Origin: JAPLDP01 sp964628285 | GTDB lineage: Bacteria > Bacteroidota > Bacteroidia > Bacteroidales > JAGONC01 | Length of the DNA stretch: 32,752 bases | Direction of reading: 5' to 3' | NCBI GenBank assembly: GCA_964628285.1 | Contig: CAZVNP010000036.1 | Coordinates: 1 to 32,752 of the forward strand | Shown: one piece after another, positions 14,931 to 22,669 of the stretch | Position numbering within the stretch: the stretch's first letter is position 1 | How the letters are laid out: the number at the start of each line of letters is the position of its first letter | Position numbers and translations under genes: made by a program | Notes under the pieces: model-generated | What the model saw: the letters and a program-made list of their open reading frames with translations, nothing else | Databases searched by the model: none | What the model was told of the DNA's origin: nothing

Positions 14931-15036
14931 TAAACGACTGCCATGTTTAGTTGAATAGTTATAAAAATGATTTTCTATATGAAAATATGTGATCCGGGTC
15001 ATAAAACCTGAATCACTTGATATTTATAATGCTACC

Positions 15037-15717
15037 ATGATAACAGATAAATGTATAAACTGCTATATCAAATCCGCTGCCGCCGGTCATCTTAATGAGA
15101 ACCAATTAAGGTTACTGAGCGATAATTGTGCGGAAACCTCATTTAAAAGAGGGGAGACCATTTTCAAACAGGATTCCCTCTCGTCCAATATCATATACCT
15201 GAAAGAGGGATTGGTGAAAATATCCATGAAGTGGCGCGACAAAAACCAGATACTGAATATCATCAAAGCCCCGGCCTATTTAGGTATCCCGACGGCGCTC
15301 GGGGATAAGATCAACAATTATTCGTCAATAGCGCTGGAGGATTCCGTTGCCTGTTTTATCGATCTCAATACCTTTAAATTGCTGATCGACCGCAACGGTA
15401 AATTCTCCTATGAGATCATCATCCACCTGTGCAAAAACGAACTCCAGCAATACCAGCGTTGTGTGTACCGTTCACAAAAGCATGTGCCGGGACTCATCGC
15501 CGACACCCTTCTATTCTTTTCCAGAGAGATTTACCGGAATGATACCTTCAGGTTACCCATTGACCGTGGTGATTTCGGTGACCTCATCGGCACCACCAGG
15601 GAAACGGTATCGCGTATGCTCAACGAATTTCAACAGGACAAGCTTATTGAGATGAAGGGCAAGATCTTCACCCTTGTCGATCCGGACAGACTTATGAAGA
15701 TCAGTATAAACGGATAA
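15037..15717 (+). CDS. Crp/Fnr family transcriptional regulator
   Basis: A 226-residue regulator. The N-terminal region begins MITDKCINCYIKSAAAGHL, with a Cys-x2-Cys pair often seen in redox-sensing members from Bacteroidetes, followed by a cyclic-nucleotide-type beta-roll (SLSSNIIYLKEGLVKISMKW). The C-terminal helix-turn-helix reads DFGDLIGTTRETVSRMLNEFQQDKLI, the Crp/Fnr DNA-recognition unit. I chose the ATG at 15037; a GTG at 14989 would add 16 residues without family similarity. It faces away from the Hdr/Qmo-like operon, and a Crp-type palindrome lies between. It probably controls that operon in response to redox or electron-acceptor state; the effector is unknown. Confidence 0.9.
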   Translation: MITDKCINCYIKSAAAGHLNENQLRLLSDNCAETSFKRGETIFKQDSLSSNIIYLKEGLVKISMKWRDKNQILNIIKAPAYLGIPTALGDKINNYSSIALEDSVACFIDLNTFKLLIDRNGKFSYEIIIHLCKNELQQYQRCVYRSQKHVPGLIADTLLFFSREIYRNDTFRLPIDRGDFGDLIGTTRETVSRMLNEFQQDKLIEMKGKIFTLVDPDRLMKISING

Positions 15718-16143
15718 ACGCACCATTTTTCGCTTTATTCTAACTTCATTACCTCGCTATCCCGTTTTATTATTTTATTAATGTGCCTGTATTACGCCCT
15801 TTCAGGGCTGCTATGATAAATACGACCTCCTTTTACCCCAGGGTGTTACCCTGGGCTATTGCCAGTTGTCCTTTCAGAACATTCACATGAAATTTAATAC
15901 AATAGGATTTCAGGCATTCACTCAAATCATCATCCTTTTACAATCTAAATTTCAATTCTCCCCTTGGCAGGCTTTAATCAAAATACATCAGCTATATGAG
16001 GAGAAATAATTGCTTATCGTTCATGCATGGGTAACCATTTCTGTTAATGTCCTGAAAGGATATCATCCACCAGCCCAAGGCAGCGCCCTGGAAAACAGGC
16101 CGACCAATACTCTCATCTCAGCCCTGTAAAGGCGTCAGTAACC
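15718..16143. other. Gene-free stretch with palindromic repeats
   Basis: No believable gene is seen in these 426 bases. It holds two good inverted repeats (15796-15808 and 15837-15855) and degenerate copies of the same family near 16045-16140, where TCCTGAAAGGA-like and CCCAAGGCAGCGCCCTGG-like phrases occur. Confidence 0.6.
15796..15855. repeat. Paired palindromes, dispersed GAA/TTC-loop repeat family
   Basis: GCCCT-TTC-AGGGC at 15796-15808 is followed by CCCAGGGT-GTT-ACCCTGGG at 15837-15855. The same two-hairpin plan with conserved 3-base loops returns at 31515-31673 in the other orientation. Confidence 0.75.
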
Positions 16144-16491
16144 TTATCCCGAATTCACCAATAACGATTTCACAATTTCTTTAAGCCTCATCGCTCTCTC
16201 CAATGCATAAACTATCCCGTCTTTTTCTATCCGCCTGTCTTTTCCTATAAACTCCAATCCGTCGCATACCAGCAATAGCTGTCTGTGTGACAGCTCAAGA
16301 TAACGGAGATAGTCCGTAACATTCATCGACCGTTTTCCTTCTTTATAATATTTCCATGCTGCCGATGAATAACTCCCAAGTCGTTCAATAGCATCGTCAT
16401 AAAATCTTCCTACCTTCATTATGGCGAGTCTCATGGCATCCTCATTCAGGCGCAACAATTCCTCTTCTATATCAATAAACTTATACATCAC
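16144..16491 (-). CDS. Helical protein, probably four-helix-bundle (23S rRNA IVP-like) family
   Basis: A 115-residue, nearly all-helical, charged protein. The segment AAWKYYKEGKRSMNVTDYLRYLELSHRQLLLVCDGLEFIGK resembles the middle of four-helix-bundle proteins related to the 23S rRNA intervening-sequence protein, where Ser-x-x-Asp-Phe/Tyr and a Glu-rich third helix are typical. The likeness is weak. The family has no firm function and is often found as isolated genes in Bacteroidetes. It stands alone between a repeat-rich gap and the promoter region of the leucine operon; Met2 could be the true start. Confidence 0.5.
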   Translation of the reverse strand: MMYKFIDIEEELLRLNEDAMRLAIMKVGRFYDDAIERLGSYSSAAWKYYKEGKRSMNVTDYLRYLELSHRQLLLVCDGLEFIGKDRRIEKDGIVYALERAMRLKEIVKSLLVNSG

Positions 16492-16596
16492 AATTACTTA
16501 ATCCATAAAACTCCCATTTGTGACCCTGCAGTTTGACAATATCTGATGAAAACATTATAAGAAAGCAGTCAACACCTGATTTTACATATGGTATCA

Positions 16597-16624
16597 TTCA
16601 TCATTCATCTTTCATCTTTCATCT
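16597..16624. repeat. Tandem heptamer array TTCATCW, four copies
   Basis: TTCATCA at 16597-16603 is followed by three copies of TTCATCT to 16624. It is intergenic, upstream of the leucine operon promoter. Confidence 0.8.
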
Positions 16625-16641
16625 ATTCAATTTATTTCATT

Positions 16642-16676
16642 TTTGCCTTAGAATTCAGGAAAAATAGTTACCTTGC
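16642..16676 (+). promoter_or_regulatory. Predicted promoter of the leucine/isovalerate operon
   Basis: TTTG at 16642-16645 and TACCTTGC at 16669-16676 (one T short of the ideal TAnnTTTG) are spaced 23 bases apart. Transcription would start about 25 bases before the ATG at 16707. Confidence 0.4.
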
Positions 16677-16706
16677 GACCCTATTGGAATCATTAAAACC
16701 GCACCG

Positions 16707-18314
16707 ATGTTCAGACTAGAGACGAAGATCAGGACCAGCTCGGCCGAGTTTAAAACGAATAAGGAAGAATTTCTAAAGCTTCTCAGGGAATACAAGGATA
16801 TGCACCGGCAAGTCATCCGGGGGGGGCCTGAGAAAGCCATTCAGAAGCATAAGGAAAGGGGTAAGCTGCTGGTGCGTGAGCGCATTGACAAACTGGTGGA
16901 TCCCAATACGCCCTTCCTCGAGCTGTCACCGCTGGCAGCTTATAATATCATGGACAACGAGCATCCTTCGGCAGGCATCGTCACCGGCATCGGAGTGATA
17001 CATGGCCGTGAGACGGTGATCATAGCCAATGATGCCACGGTAAAGGGAGGCACATACATCAAGGAAACCATTAAAAAGCACCTGCGTGCCCAGGAGATAG
17101 CCATGGAGAACAATCTGCCGTGCGTATACCTGGTCGACTCGGGTGGTGTTTTCCTCCCGGAGCAGGCCAATGTTTTTCCCGACCGTGACCACTTCGGACG
17201 TTTCTTTTACAACCAGGCCCAGATGTCATCGATGCGCATTCCCCAAATTGCCATTGTCATGGGATCCTGCACTGCCGGCGGCGCCTATGTCCCGGCCATG
17301 AGCGATGAGGTGATCATCATCAGGGAGCAGGGAACCATTTTCCTTGGCGGCCCTCCGCTGGTCAAAGCGGCCACCGGCGAGGTGGTCACTCCCGAAGAGC
17401 TTGGTGGCGCCGAGGTGCACACCTCCATATCAGGTGTCGCCGACCATTTCGCCGAAAACGATATCCACGCCATCCAGATCTGCCGTAATATCTTCGAAAA
17501 TCTTGACATGAATGAACGGCAGCAACTCGACATCATTCCCTCGGAAGAACCCTGGTATGATCCCGAAGAACTTTATGGCATCGCTCCCGTCGACCTTCGT
17601 AAGCTGATCGATCCCCGGGAAGTGATCATGCGAATAGTCGATGGCAGCCGTTTCCACGAATTCAAGGAGAAATACGGCCCTACCATCGTTACCGGCTTCG
17701 CCCACATCATGGGCTTCCCCGTAGGCATCCTGGCCAACAACGGGGTATTGTTCTCCGAGTCGGCACTCAAAGCCACACACTTCATCGAGCTATGCTGCTC
17801 ACGCAAGATACCCCTGCTGTTCCTGCAGAATATCACCGGTTTCATTGTGGGTAAAGACTTTGAACGCAAAGGCATCGCCAAGGACGGGGCCAAGATGGTC
17901 CATGCCGTGGCCAATGCCAATGTGCCCAAGTTCACCGTCATTTTCGGCGGTTCTTTCGGCGCCGGCAACTATGGCATGGCAGGCAGGGCCTACAGCCCCC
18001 GCCTGCTCTTCATGTGGCCCAACGCCAAGATATCGGTGATGGGCGGCATGCAGGCCGCCGGCGTCCTGATACAGGTGAAGGAAGACGGCTATAAAGCCAA
18101 AGGACAGCAGATGCCCAAAGAAGAGATAGAAACGCTCAGGAAAAGCATCCTTGATAAATATGACTTCGAAGGCTCGGCCTATTACAGCACCGCACGCCTC
18201 TGGGACGACGGCATCATCGACCCGGTGGATACCCGGAAAGTAATAGCTCTGGGGATATCGGTGTCCTTAAATAAAAAATTCGAAGATCAGAAATTTGGTG
18301 TGTTCCGAATGTGA
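16707..18314 (+). CDS. liuB: Methylcrotonyl-CoA carboxylase beta subunit (acyl-CoA carboxyltransferase)
   Basis: A 535-residue carboxyltransferase that moves the carboxyl group from carboxybiotin to 3-methylcrotonyl-CoA, giving 3-methylglutaconyl-CoA in leucine breakdown. It has the usual two crotonase-like halves. MCC-beta marks are CVYLVDSGGVFLPEQ, GSCTAGGAYVPAMSDE, EELYGIAPVDLRK, GFAHIMGFPVGILANNGVLFSESALKATHFIELC, FLQNITGFIVGKDFE, FGAGNYGMAGRAYSPR and the C-terminal STARLWDDGIIDP; these separate it from propionyl-CoA carboxylase. It opens the operon. The ATP-dependent partner (MccA: biotin carboxylase) is missing here; the only biotin carrier in the operon is on the 2-oxoacid carboxyltransferase at 19266-21440. 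Confidence 0.94.
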   Translation: MFRLETKIRTSSAEFKTNKEEFLKLLREYKDMHRQVIRGGPEKAIQKHKERGKLLVRERIDKLVDPNTPFLELSPLAAYNIMDNEHPSAGIVTGIGVIHGRETVIIANDATVKGGTYIKETIKKHLRAQEIAMENNLPCVYLVDSGGVFLPEQANVFPDRDHFGRFFYNQAQMSSMRIPQIAIVMGSCTAGGAYVPAMSDEVIIIREQGTIFLGGPPLVKAATGEVVTPEELGGAEVHTSISGVADHFAENDIHAIQICRNIFENLDMNERQQLDIIPSEEPWYDPEELYGIAPVDLRKLIDPREVIMRIVDGSRFHEFKEKYGPTIVTGFAHIMGFPVGILANNGVLFSESALKATHFIELCCSRKIPLLFLQNITGFIVGKDFERKGIAKDGAKMVHAVANANVPKFTVIFGGSFGAGNYGMAGRAYSPRLLFMWPNAKISVMGGMQAAGVLIQVKEDGYKAKGQQMPKEEIETLRKSILDKYDFEGSAYYSTARLWDDGIIDPVDTRKVIALGISVSLNKKFEDQKFGVFRM

Positions 18315-18324
18315 AATAGTTACA

Positions 18325-18405
18325 GGTTGCAGGTTACAGGTTGCGGGTTACGGATTGAAAAAATGATTAACTTTACCTGAAACCCGCAACTTGCAACCCG
18401 CAACC
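18325..18405. repeat. Inverted heptamer arrays (GGTTGCA/GGTTACA type)
   Basis: Four heptamers, GGTTGCA, GGTTACA, GGTTGCG, GGTTACG, run from 18325 to 18352. The complement of about three and a half such heptamers lies at 18382-18405, so the gap between the first two genes of the operon could fold into a long hairpin. The same heptamers return at 31404-31431. Confidence 0.75.
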
Positions 18406-18419
18406 TTAAAACCAGCTAT

Positions 18420-19208
18420 ATGAAAGACTTTCATACCATCGAATTCGAGCTGAAAGACAAGACCGGCACCGTCTGGCTTAACAGGCCCGATAAACACAAC
18501 GCCATGGATGCCGAGATGATCGGTGAGATCATTGACATCTTTGAGCGAGTCAATGCTATGGATGAGGTTCGTCTGGCGGTGTTGCGTGGTCGCGGCAAAT
18601 CGTTCTGTGCCGGTGCCGACCTCAATTACATGAAGGGCATAGCGGCTTTCGGTTATGAAGATAATTACCAGGACAGCCTGACGCTGGCCCGGTGTTTCAA
18701 CACCATTTACACCTGCCGAAAGCCTACCATCGCCGTGGTGCATGGCGCCGCTATCGGTGGTGCCAACGGGTTGCTGGCCGCCTGTGATATCGTATTCTGC
18801 GCCGACGACACCAAATTCGCTTTCTCCGAAGTCAAACTCGGTATTGTGCCGGCCACTATCTCACCCTACGTCATCAAACGCATTGGGGAGTATAGTGCAC
18901 GTGATCTTATGCTGACAGGACGGCGTTTCACCGGCAAGGAAGCCGAACACCACCGGCTCGCCAATAAATCGATGCCTGCCGAAGAGCTGGACAACCAACT
19001 GAATGAAATCATTAAAATAATGATGACCAGCGGCCCCGCCGCAATGACAGCCTGTAAAAAGCTGATATACAATATATCCAATGAACTGTGCTTTTCCAAT
19101 GTGATGGATTACACGGCCCAGGTCATAGCGGAGTTACGCGCCTCTGAAGAAGGTCAGGAGGGCATGGCATCGTTCCTGGAGAAAAGGCCGCCAAAATGGA
19201 CACAATAA
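18420..19208 (+). CDS. liuC: Enoyl-CoA hydratase family, probable methylglutaconyl-CoA hydratase
   Basis: A 262-residue crotonase-fold enzyme that should add water to 3-methylglutaconyl-CoA to give HMG-CoA. The oxyanion-hole regions are FCAGADLNYMK and HGAAIGGANGLLAACDIVF. One catalytic glutamate is kept in FAFSEVKLGIVPATISPYV; the other usual position holds Gly-Leu, as I recall for LiuC-type hydratases. The context, between the methylcrotonyl-CoA carboxyltransferase and HMG-CoA lyase genes, supports this substrate. A 105-base gap with heptamer repeats separates it from liuB. A general enoyl-CoA hydratase is the alternative. Confidence 0.88.
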   Translation: MKDFHTIEFELKDKTGTVWLNRPDKHNAMDAEMIGEIIDIFERVNAMDEVRLAVLRGRGKSFCAGADLNYMKGIAAFGYEDNYQDSLTLARCFNTIYTCRKPTIAVVHGAAIGGANGLLAACDIVFCADDTKFAFSEVKLGIVPATISPYVIKRIGEYSARDLMLTGRRFTGKEAEHHRLANKSMPAEELDNQLNEIIKIMMTSGPAAMTACKKLIYNISNELCFSNVMDYTAQVIAELRASEEGQEGMASFLEKRPPKWTQ

Positions 19209-19265
19209 AGCGGAATTTTTTCCGATTGCAGTGGTGCGAGGTTATAATAGAGAAATGAGGTAAAA

Positions 19266-21440
19266 ATGAAAAAGCATCCGATAAAATTCAGTCTTATATA
19301 CCGTGACATGTGGCAGTCATCAGGCAAGTATGTGCCACGTGTCGACCAGCTGAAGAAGATTGCTCCGGTGATCATTGATATGGGCTGTTTTTCCCGCATC
19401 GAGACAAACGGGGGTGCTTTTGAGCAGGTGTGTCTGCTCTTCGGGGAAAACCCCAACGCCACGGTACCGGAGTGGACCAGGCCTTTCAATGAAGCCGGCA
19501 TTCAGACCCATATGCTCGAAAGAGCGTTGAACGGCATACGCATGTATCCCGTTCCCGCCGATGTCAGGCGTTTGATGTATAAGGTGAAGAAAGCCCAGGG
19601 CGTGGATATTGCCAGGTCATTCTGTGGGCTCAACGACGCCCGTAACCTGGAATTGTCGGTCAAAGCGGCCAAAGCCGCGGGGATGATCTCCCAGGCCGCT
19701 CTGAGTATTACCCATTCACCTGTACATACGGTAAAATATTTTATGGATGTGGTCGACAAAGTGATTGAATTCGGCACCGATGAGATATGCCTGAAAGACA
19801 TGGCCGGTGTGGGACGTCCTGTCACCCTCGCAAAGCTGGTGAAAGCCATCAAGGAAAAATATCCCCACATCCCGGTACAGTATCATGGCCACTCAGGACC
19901 CGGGTTCTCCGTAGCTTCGATGCTGGAGGTGGCCAAAGCGGGTGCTGATTACATCGACGTGGCCATGGAGCCTCTTTCCTGGGGCATGGTGCACCCCGAT
20001 GTCATCACCATACAGGCTATGCTCAAAGATGCCGGCTTCGACGTTCCCGAGATCAATATGAAAGCTTACATGGAAGCACGCGCTCTGAACCAGAGCTTTA
20101 TCGATGACTTCCTGGGTTACTTCATCGACCCCAAGAACCGTTATGTGTCATCGCTGATGGTGCAGTCGGGATTACCCGGCGGCATGATGGGCAGCCTGAT
20201 GGTCGACCTGAAAGGCTTACATGCAGCCATTAACCTGGCTCTTAAAGAACATGGGCAACATGAGATGACAGAAGATGAACTGCTCGTCGCTTTATTTGAA
20301 GAGACAGCCTATGTGTGGCCTAAACTGGGCTATCCTCCTCTGGTGACACCTTACAGCCAGTATGTCAAAAACGTGGCCCTCCTCAACCTCGTCCAGATGG
20401 CTAAGGGAGAAAAACGCTACTCGATGATAGATGAAAACACCTGGAGCATGATCCTTGGCAAAGCCGGTAAATTACCGGGACCGCTGGCACCTGAGATCGT
20501 CAAACTGGCCGAAAAACAGGGGCGTGAATTTTACACCGGCGTACCTCAGGATGGCTATCCCGACGCCCTTGACACCTTCCGCAGCGAAATGAAAAAACTG
20601 GGATGGGAGACCGGAAAAAATGACGAGGAACTCTTCGAATTTGCCATGCACCCCACACAGTACAAGGATTATAAATCGGGACTGGCCAAGAAAAGATTCG
20701 AGGAAGAGGTGGAAAAAATGAAATCACAAAGTGAACCTTTAAATGCTTTCGCCGTGAAAAAGGATAAGCAAATACCCAACCGGAGCGCGTATACCAGGGA
20801 AGAGCCGTCGCTCATAACCGCAGCGGCAGGTTACCTGGTCTATACCCTCAATACCCGGCTCATAGATGCCGGCTATGACCGTACCAATGGCCTCGATGTA
20901 TGGAACAGAATAGGGTTCTGGCGTAACAGCATGACCGTCACCATCACCCATGACGGTAAAATACTTCCTTTCAGGATAATGAAATCGAAGGACCGGAATT
21001 ATGAGTTCTCACTCGACGGAAATTTGTTGCATGTGACATTGGATTATATTGACACGGGTGAGGTAGACTTTACCATAGACAATAAGACCTACTATGCCAC
21101 CGTCACCTGGGCCAAAGGCGAGATGTGGAAGGTCACCATCAATGGTAAGGATTTCATGATGATGAGGAATGACCTCCTGGCGGATGAATCGTTCACCGGC
21201 GATCAGGAGAAACAGGATACAAGCAATGACAACATGATCATCGCCCCCATACCCGGAAGAATATTCAAACTTAATGTGAAAGAAGGCGACACGATCGCCA
21301 AAGGAGATGTGGCCCTGGTGATCGATGCCATGAAAATGGAGAACAATATCACAACGAAAAGGGACGGGATGGTGAAAAAGATCATGGTGAAGCTGAATGA
21401 TATGGTGGATGCGGGAACTAAGCTGATAGAAATAGAATAG
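19266..21440 (+). CDS. 2-oxoacid (pyruvate/oxaloacetate-type) carboxyltransferase fused to a biotinyl carrier domain
   Basis: A 724-residue fusion. Residues 1-480 form the TIM-barrel carboxyltransferase known from transcarboxylase 5S, oxaloacetate decarboxylase alpha and pyruvate carboxylase. Metal and active-site residues are kept: Asp14 in RDMWQS, Lys177 in CLKDMAG, His207 and His209 in YHGHSGPG. The usual RDAHQS and RGQN-VGYR motifs are altered (RDMWQS; ERALNGIRMYP), so it is a divergent branch. The end is a biotinyl domain with biotin-lysine Lys690 in AMKM. There is no biotin carboxylase domain. A GAGG precedes the ATG. Set in an operon with an acyl-CoA carboxyltransferase, it looks like the 5S plus 1.3S part of a transcarboxylase. 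The 2-oxoacid partner is inferred. Confidence 0.88.
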   Translation: MKKHPIKFSLIYRDMWQSSGKYVPRVDQLKKIAPVIIDMGCFSRIETNGGAFEQVCLLFGENPNATVPEWTRPFNEAGIQTHMLERALNGIRMYPVPADVRRLMYKVKKAQGVDIARSFCGLNDARNLELSVKAAKAAGMISQAALSITHSPVHTVKYFMDVVDKVIEFGTDEICLKDMAGVGRPVTLAKLVKAIKEKYPHIPVQYHGHSGPGFSVASMLEVAKAGADYIDVAMEPLSWGMVHPDVITIQAMLKDAGFDVPEINMKAYMEARALNQSFIDDFLGYFIDPKNRYVSSLMVQSGLPGGMMGSLMVDLKGLHAAINLALKEHGQHEMTEDELLVALFEETAYVWPKLGYPPLVTPYSQYVKNVALLNLVQMAKGEKRYSMIDENTWSMILGKAGKLPGPLAPEIVKLAEKQGREFYTGVPQDGYPDALDTFRSEMKKLGWETGKNDEELFEFAMHPTQYKDYKSGLAKKRFEEEVEKMKSQSEPLNAFAVKKDKQIPNRSAYTREEPSLITAAAGYLVYTLNTRLIDAGYDRTNGLDVWNRIGFWRNSMTVTITHDGKILPFRIMKSKDRNYEFSLDGNLLHVTLDYIDTGEVDFTIDNKTYYATVTWAKGEMWKVTINGKDFMMMRNDLLADESFTGDQEKQDTSNDNMIIAPIPGRIFKLNVKEGDTIAKGDVALVIDAMKMENNITTKRDGMVKKIMVKLNDMVDAGTKLIEIE

Positions 21441-21510
21441 ACTCTCCCCCGCACGGACTAAATAGCTCAGGAGGTGAGGGGATGACGAGAAAACATAATC
21501 GACAAGCCAT

Positions 21511-22656
21511 ATGAATTTTGACCTTTCCGATGTCCACAACATGATCCGTGAGACGGTACGCGATTTCGCCGAACGCGAAATACGTCCCGTTGCACGTAAT
21601 CTGGATGAAAAAGCTGAGTTTTCCGTTACTCTGACAAGAAAGATGGGTGAGCTGGGTCTCTTCGGAATGATGTTACCGGAGGAGTATGGCGGACAGGGAT
21701 TGGATTACCTGGCATACATTATCGCTGTGGAAGAGCTGGCGCGTGTCGACAGCTCGCAGGCCGCCACGCTGGCAGCCCACAATTCGCTCGGCATCGGTCC
21801 TTTATGCAGTTATGGCACGGAAGAACAGAAAATGAGGTACTTGCCACGGCTCTGCACAGGGGAAGCGCTGTGGGGCTTTGGCCTCACCGAACCCAATGCC
21901 GGCTCCGACTCCCGCGGCACAAAGACCACCTCCCGTCTGGAACAGGGACAGTGGATCATCAACGGCTCCAAGATATTCATCACCAATGCCTCCTCCGAGA
22001 TTACCATAGGCAGCACGATACAGACTGTCAGCGGTGAACAGAACGGCCGTAAGGAATTCACCTGCATCCTCGTCGACCAGGATACTCCCGGCTTCAAGGC
22101 GGTGACCATGCACGATAAGATGCTCTGGCGTGCCTCCAACACGGCAGAACTTTATTTCGACGATTGTCGCGTGCCCGAGGGCAACCTCCTGGGCCGACGT
22201 GGCGAAGGATCGAAGATCATGCTGAGCACCCTCGACAGCGGCCGTCTGTCCATAGCCGCCATGGGGCTGGGACTGGCACAGGGTGCCTTTGAAACAGCAC
22301 TTCAGTACGCCAAGGAAAGAAAACAGTTCGGACAGCCCATCGTCAATTTCCAGGTCAATGCCTTTAAACTGGCCGATATGGCCACCAAGATCGAGCTGGC
22401 CCGTAACCTGCTCTATAAAGCCTGCTGGCTGAAAGATAACAACAGACCTTTTGCCAAGGAAGCAGCCATGTCAAAGCTCTATTGCTCCGAGGTGGCCAAT
22501 CAGGTGGCCTATGAAGCGGTGCAGCTTCATGGTGGATATGGTCTGATGAAAGACTATGATGTCGAACGCTTCTACCGTGACCAGCGCCTGCTGCAAATAG
22601 GCGAAGGAACGTCAGAGATACAGCGACTTGTTATTTCGAGATATATTGGATGTTAA
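21511..22656 (+). CDS. Acyl-CoA dehydrogenase (branched/short-chain type)
   Basis: A 381-residue FAD enzyme that forms the 2,3-double bond of an acyl-CoA and passes electrons to an electron-transfer flavoprotein. The signatures GFGLTEPNAGSDSRGTKTT and QLHGGYGLMKDYDVERFYRDQRLLQIGEGTSEIQR are complete. In this operon the expected substrate is isovaleryl-CoA. However, the catalytic base is at the place used by short-chain enzymes (Glu in IGEGTSEI), and the isovaleryl-type Glu in the earlier helix is replaced by Gly (STLDSGRLS). So the substrate could also be butyryl-, isobutyryl- or 2-methylbutyryl-CoA. No ETF genes are in the window. Confidence 0.9.
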   Translation: MNFDLSDVHNMIRETVRDFAEREIRPVARNLDEKAEFSVTLTRKMGELGLFGMMLPEEYGGQGLDYLAYIIAVEELARVDSSQAATLAAHNSLGIGPLCSYGTEEQKMRYLPRLCTGEALWGFGLTEPNAGSDSRGTKTTSRLEQGQWIINGSKIFITNASSEITIGSTIQTVSGEQNGRKEFTCILVDQDTPGFKAVTMHDKMLWRASNTAELYFDDCRVPEGNLLGRRGEGSKIMLSTLDSGRLSIAAMGLGLAQGAFETALQYAKERKQFGQPIVNFQVNAFKLADMATKIELARNLLYKACWLKDNNRPFAKEAAMSKLYCSEVANQVAYEAVQLHGGYGLMKDYDVERFYRDQRLLQIGEGTSEIQRLVISRYIGC

Positions 22657-22669
22657 AACTAATGTAACT

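Noticed and set aside
19266..21440. Stand-alone pyruvate carboxylase or sodium-pumping oxaloacetate decarboxylase
   Set aside because: No biotin carboxylase and no OadB/OadG membrane subunits are in the operon; the neighbouring acyl-CoA carboxyltransferase fits a transcarboxylase better.
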